64,000 nucleotides of DNA from Saprospiraceae bacterium. GTDB lineage: Bacteria; Bacteroidota; Bacteroidia; Chitinophagales; Saprospiraceae. Each line of letters starts with the position of its first letter. The first letter of the stretch is position 1. The notes under the pieces were generated by a model that ran no database searches, was not told where the DNA came from, and was given only the letters and a program-made list of their open reading frames with translations. Location: assembly GCA_016712145.1 (NCBI GenBank), contig JADJRO010000001.1:1550001-1614000 (forward strand). Direction: 5' to 3'. Of this stretch, positions 60,240 through 64,000 are shown piece by piece. The translations under genes and the position numbers were made by a program.

Positions 60240-61193
60240 ATGAAAGCAAATAAAATCTCTATTATAAAACTGGGCATCAGCTTTATATTTTTTCTAACTT
60301 GTTTTAGCTGGGTCATGGCACAGGAATTAGAAACAAGCGTGGAAAAAGCTCCACGAAAATATGTAAAAAACACCTTTGAAAGTGTTTGGCTTATTGACAA
60401 CCAAACCGTTATGGTCCCTTATAAAGGTACCTTCGAGTTTGACATCGCACACAGGTTTGGAAAAGTAAACAATGGATTTGAAGATTTGTACGGCCTCTTT
60501 GCACCATCAAATATTCGATTTGGTGTAAGTTATGCCCCAATTCAAAACTTAAATGTTGGTTGTGGGTTGACAAAAGAACGCATGATCTTAGATGGCAGTA
60601 TAAAATATGCTATTTTGAAACAAACTCAGGATAGTTGGACATTTCCTGTCAGTATAACTTACTATGGAAATATGTCATACGATCTTAAAGAAGATCCTGA
60701 TAAGAGCTTGTACAAATATGAAACAGACCGGCTCCGCTTTTTTAATCAATTGATTATTGCCAGAAAGATTACTGACAAACTATCGATTCAAGTTGCACCA
60801 AGCGTTTCACACCAAAATTTTGTGAACGGCTATTATTTTCAAGTCAATGACTCTACAAAAGAGATTAGAAATGAAATGAATCACAATCATTTTGCGATCG
60901 CATTCTCAGGTAGATACAAATTAACTGAATCCATTTCAATAATGGCTAACTACGATCAGCCCATCACGAAGCACACGATTAACAATCCGAATCCTAACCT
61001 TTCCTTTGGATTTGAATTCAATACCAGCGGCCACTCATTTCAAATTTTTGCAGGTAATTATGCTTTCTTAAATCCACAGCGCAACAATATTTTCAATAAA
61101 AACAATCCAATAGATTACAAAGATGCCAATAACAATACAGTAAAAGGCGGAACCTTTTTAATTGGATTTAACATTACCAGATTGTGGAATTGA
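60240..61193 (+). CDS. DUF5777 family beta-barrel protein
   Basis: 317 residues. The signal peptide LGISFIFFLTCFSWVMAQ is followed by TFESVWLIDNQTVMVPYKGT and FDIAHRFGKVNNGFEDLYGL, the family start, then strands such as LNVGCGLTKERMILDGSIKY and a last strand GGTFLIGFNITRLW. It is expected in the outer membrane. It lies 17 bp after the haem-type lipoprotein gene and closes the operon, with a terminator 48 bp downstream. Confidence 0.88.
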   Translation: MKANKISIIKLGISFIFFLTCFSWVMAQELETSVEKAPRKYVKNTFESVWLIDNQTVMVPYKGTFEFDIAHRFGKVNNGFEDLYGLFAPSNIRFGVSYAPIQNLNVGCGLTKERMILDGSIKYAILKQTQDSWTFPVSITYYGNMSYDLKEDPDKSLYKYETDRLRFFNQLIIARKITDKLSIQVAPSVSHQNFVNGYYFQVNDSTKEIRNEMNHNHFAIAFSGRYKLTESISIMANYDQPITKHTINNPNPNLSFGFEFNTSGHSFQIFAGNYAFLNPQRNNIFNKNNPIDYKDANNNTVKGGTFLIGFNITRLWN

Positions 61194-61240
61194 ATAGTAT
61201 TAACTAATTATACCTAATTTTATTCAATTTCAGTATTATA

Positions 61241-61276
61241 AAACCCCGAATACTAAACGATTCGGGGTTTTTTAAT
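61241..61276 (+). terminator. Rho-independent terminator
   Basis: AAACCCCGAAT / ATTCGGGGTTT with an 8-nt loop and a T-tract ends the YceI/DUF5777 operon. Confidence 0.9.
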
Positions 61277-61283
61277 TTATTAA

Positions 61284-61291
61284 TACATTTG
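61284..61291 (+). promoter_or_regulatory. Putative -7 element overlapping a start codon region
   Basis: TACATTTG matches TAnnTTTG but ends only 5 bp before the ATG at 61296. If used, the transcript would be leaderless or start after the ATG, so this is uncertain. Confidence 0.25.
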
Positions 61292-61295
61292 TACC

Positions 61296-61808
61296 ATGTA
61301 CAATAGATTAAACCTATGCTTCACTGTATTACTAATTCTTTCATTGGAGGTATGCTTTCTATTTTCATGCAAACAAAAAAGCGAACGATCCGGAATCGAA
61401 ACAAATACAAATAAACAAGTTAAGCATAAACCCAAATCAAACTATTCAGATAGTTTAGAAATTACAGGTCCAACAGCTGTCTTTTATTACCCGGATTCCA
61501 TTCAATTGAAAACGATTCAATCGATTACAGATCCACAAATACTGGATGGTACGTTGCATGAACTTCAATTTCAAATAAAATATTCTAAAAAAGTAATTCG
61601 ATCCAATTGGAGTGAGTTAAATATTGTGGATGCCCAAAATGTTAGATTTCTTGTATTTAAACATGACACCGGTATTCAAAATATAATTGATCTTGATGCC
61701 TATGATGATCCCTATGGTTTAATTGTATTTAATGGAAATAAACATCCCGTCTGGATTGATATAACTAATTTAGAGCAAGGACTTCATTATTATTTAAAAG
61801 TCAAATAA
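61296..61808 (+). CDS. Hypothetical lipoprotein
   Basis: 170 residues. The signal LCFTVLLILSLEVCFLFSC has a Cys followed by KQKSERSG, fitting a lipoprotein. The mature part has TAVFYYPDSIQLKTIQSITD and a C-terminal half with alternating strands (NVRFLVFKHDTGIQNIIDLD; VWIDITNLEQGLHYYLKVK). No family recognised. The next gene, an exporter, begins 42 bp later and may be cotranscribed. Confidence 0.65.
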   Translation: MYNRLNLCFTVLLILSLEVCFLFSCKQKSERSGIETNTNKQVKHKPKSNYSDSLEITGPTAVFYYPDSIQLKTIQSITDPQILDGTLHELQFQIKYSKKVIRSNWSELNIVDAQNVRFLVFKHDTGIQNIIDLDAYDDPYGLIVFNGNKHPVWIDITNLEQGLHYYLKVK

Positions 61809-61850
61809 TGCAACGCACAGACCAACAAATCAGATTAAGAGCCTTAATAT

Positions 61851-64000
61851 ATGGCAACTAAATATAAGTTTGAAATAAGCCTGATAGCCAGCATGGTGTT
61901 GCTCGGCCTTTCGATTTATACTTATAATAATCTAAATTTTGATTTCAATCTGCGTAAATTATTCCCATCCACAAGCTCAGATACTAAATTCTACGATGAA
62001 TTTGTGGAAACATTTGACGCTCATGTTGATGAAAATGCCATGATCATTGTAATTCCTGCAAATGCCGGCATTTTTAACCAACATTTTTTATATAAACTGG
62101 ATAGTCTGAGTAGTTTTCTAAGCTCTCAGGAATTTATTTCAAAAGTATATTCCATTACCAATTTAAATTGTATCTACTTTACAAATAATGAATTTAATGC
62201 AAGATCATTGGTTCGGATTGACAAGCCGGAACTTTATGAACAAGATTCACTTTATATTTTCTCATCCCCAGAATATTATAAACACTTCTTTTCTAAGAAT
62301 CACAAAGCGTGTGCACTGACGGTCTTGTTTAAAACACCGCTTATAAGTACCCAATTCAATGTATTTAATAATAAGTTGATGCTTGAATTAAATAAATTGA
62401 ATCTCTCTCAGGTTCATATTCTTTCAGCAAAACTCATCGAACAAGCTTATGTACAACAAATAAAAAAAGAAGCTATTCGATTTTCAATAATTTCCTTTTT
62501 GTTTATCACTATAGGTTGGGTTTTAATATTCAAATCAATAAAACAATTGTTCATTCCAATACTAGCCCTTTCTATTAGCCTGGTAATTGTATTATCTATC
62601 ATGGCGTATTCAAACCAAACTATAAATTTACTAAGTAGTTTGTTGCCAATTATTCTTATAACAACTTGCCTTACCGGAATCATTCATCTGATTTCAATAA
62701 ACACGGAGCTAGAGACATCGCGTAACCACAACAACCGTTTTTATAATAGCCTTTCAACCGGTGAAAAGGCTGTTTTAATTTCATCAATAACCAGTGCAAT
62801 TGGCTTTCTTGCCTTAATTTTTTCGGATATTCAAGCTTTACAAACTTTTGGATTATTTACCGCGCTTGGAATAATGATTGTGTTTGTAACTAGCCTTTTA
62901 TTTCTAAAAAGATTCCTTCCCGGATTCCAAAATGTTCGAACTGAACTATCACACAGAACATGGTATCCTTTTTATACTAGATTTTACAATTTCCTAGTGA
63001 AACACTCTGTAAAAATAATAGTCTCTAGTTTTTCTATATTGATCGTTTCAATTTTTTTTATCACTAAAATTAAGATCAATGGAAGTCATTTAAACGAATT
63101 TCCAACAAAGCACCCAATAACGAGCGCTTTGTTGTTTTTTGAAAAAGAATTTGGCGGAAGTTACCCCATTGAGATTGTGTTAACCAATACGAAAAAGAAT
63201 GAAAGCTTTTATGAGTTGTCGCAATTGCAAAAAGTGGATACATTCATACAATTTCTGGAAGATTCCTGTAATTTACAATTAATCCGATCTCCTGTTTCAC
63301 TTATTAAAGCAACCAACAAAGCATATAATGGAGGCAATCCAACGGAATATGAATTTCCAAAAGAACAGTCTCAATTAAATGGGTATCTGCAAAATATAAT
63401 GCAGACAGAATATGCTGAAGATCTCAGACGCTACCTAACAGAAGATGGTCAACAGTTAAGAATTAGTGGCACTCGAGCTGATTTACAATTAATAGAAAAG
63501 CAAACGTTCGATAAAAAAATCACAGGTTTTTCCAACCAAATGCCGTTCAAAGTCCAGCAAACCGGAGCTGCATATACAATGGAACTGATTCCCTATTCGC
63601 TGATTGAAACAATGTTACCAAGCCTTGTGATTGCACTTTTCATTTTATCAATCCTGATGTGGACCTATTTTAACATGGCATGGTTAATTCCCATTGCTCT
63701 ATTTATCATTCTTTTCCCTATGATTCTATTAGCCGGCTTTATGGGATTAACGGGGATTTATCTAAAAGCAGATACTGCCATCCTTTTTTCTTTTGCCTTT
63801 GTTCTTTCTGTGGACTATACCATTCATTTTTTAAATAGGTTTAAAACTGAGAATTCAAAATCCAAACATTTGGATGATGCCTTACGAGCTACTGGTGTAT
63901 TAATAGCTAAACCATTAACTATCAAGTCATTAATACTGCTGAGCGGATTTTTAAGTTTATTGATTTCTGATTTTAAAGGGATTTATACAATGGGCATAAT
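61851..64000 (+). CDS. MMPL/RND-superfamily exporter (partial, runs off the window)
   Basis: At least 716 residues without a stop in the window. One N-terminal membrane segment (LIASMVLLGLSIYTY), then a periplasmic domain (FDFNLRKLFPSTSSDTKFYD), a block of membrane segments from about 205 (FSIISFLFITIGWVLIF, IPILALSISLVIVLSIMAY, LLPIILITTCLTGIIHLIS), GEKAVLISSITSAIGFLALI, a second periplasmic domain and a second membrane block with FSFAFVLSVDYTIHFLNRF. This double layout is that of MMPL-type lipid or hydrophobic-molecule exporters. The substrate is unknown. Confidence 0.88.
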   Translation, partial: MATKYKFEISLIASMVLLGLSIYTYNNLNFDFNLRKLFPSTSSDTKFYDEFVETFDAHVDENAMIIVIPANAGIFNQHFLYKLDSLSSFLSSQEFISKVYSITNLNCIYFTNNEFNARSLVRIDKPELYEQDSLYIFSSPEYYKHFFSKNHKACALTVLFKTPLISTQFNVFNNKLMLELNKLNLSQVHILSAKLIEQAYVQQIKKEAIRFSIISFLFITIGWVLIFKSIKQLFIPILALSISLVIVLSIMAYSNQTINLLSSLLPIILITTCLTGIIHLISINTELETSRNHNNRFYNSLSTGEKAVLISSITSAIGFLALIFSDIQALQTFGLFTALGIMIVFVTSLLFLKRFLPGFQNVRTELSHRTWYPFYTRFYNFLVKHSVKIIVSSFSILIVSIFFITKIKINGSHLNEFPTKHPITSALLFFEKEFGGSYPIEIVLTNTKKNESFYELSQLQKVDTFIQFLEDSCNLQLIRSPVSLIKATNKAYNGGNPTEYEFPKEQSQLNGYLQNIMQTEYAEDLRRYLTEDGQQLRISGTRADLQLIEKQTFDKKITGFSNQMPFKVQQTGAAYTMELIPYSLIETMLPSLVIALFILSILMWTYFNMAWLIPIALFIILFPMILLAGFMGLTGIYLKADTAILFSFAFVLSVDYTIHFLNRFKTENSKSKHLDDALRATGVLIAKPLTIKSLILLSGFLSLLISDFKGIYTMGI

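Overview
The window looks like a chromosomal segment of a low-GC member of the Bacteroidota, most likely a Saprospiraceae-like environmental organism. The evidence is two giant secreted proteins ending in the gliding-motility-associated (type IX secretion, type B) C-terminal domain, Bacteroidota-style promoters (TTG...TAnnTTTG) before the tRNAs and several genes, many Bacteroidota-typical families (DUF4199, HmuY, DUF5777, DUF2853), and the general lack of strong Shine-Dalgarno sites. Genus-level placement is inference.

Region by region: 165-6376 encodes a DUF4199 membrane protein, two glycosyltransferases, all four enzymes of GDP-D-glycero-alpha-D-manno-heptose synthesis (hddA, gmhA, hddC, gmhB) and queE. 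6443-9642 is an unusual locus of a free SET-domain protein, a D-Ala-D-Ala-ligase-like ATP-grasp protein and an ATP-grasp/SET fusion, followed by tRNA-Leu(CAA). 10242-11537 is an exported PLP enzyme. 11745-20553 holds two paralogous adhesins of about 1470 residues, each with about twelve Ig-like repeats. 20595-29419 is mixed housekeeping (O-methyltransferase, outer-membrane barrel protein, HemW, metal-dependent hydrolase, GalE, UvrC, SPFH protein). 29506-36467 has lipoproteins, a DUF3179 protein and a haem/iron uptake set (HmuY, TonB-dependent receptor, AraC-type regulator).

36471-51899 is a phenylacetyl-CoA catabolic region, all on the minus strand for the paa genes: paaZ and a thiolase (paaJ) in one block, a PaaI-like thioesterase, then paaH-paaG-paaD-paaC-paaB-paaA-paaE. 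Together these epoxidise phenylacetyl-CoA, isomerise and open the ring, and beta-oxidise the product; the CoA ligase paaK is not in the window. Interspersed are an arsenosugar-biosynthesis pair (arsS and its peroxidase-like partner), a YceI protein, two tandem small membrane proteins and a ParDE toxin-antitoxin module flanked by a 62-bp imperfect duplication.

51985-64000 encodes a DUF2853 protein, an M1 peptidase with a barrel-like C-terminus, a broken DUF4397 lipoprotein, an M48 peptidase, tRNA-Asp(GTC), a YceI / haem-binding lipoprotein / DUF5777 operon, a lipoprotein and the start of an MMPL/RND exporter that runs off the window. The most unusual structure is directly downstream of tRNA-Asp (57547-58484): a GIY-YIG nuclease ORF is duplicated together with 5' and 3' pieces of the tRNA gene, and between those pieces the middle of the tRNA has been replaced by two, then three, copies of a 20-bp palindrome joined by T-loop-like sequence.

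Nine genes carry single-base frameshifts (adhesin 2, barrel protein, uvrC, araC-type regulator, paaE, DUF4397, both GIY-YIG copies, haem lipoprotein), nearly all in short A/T runs. Because housekeeping genes are hit, consensus errors in a long-read or metagenomic assembly are the most economical explanation, but this cannot be settled from the sequence alone.
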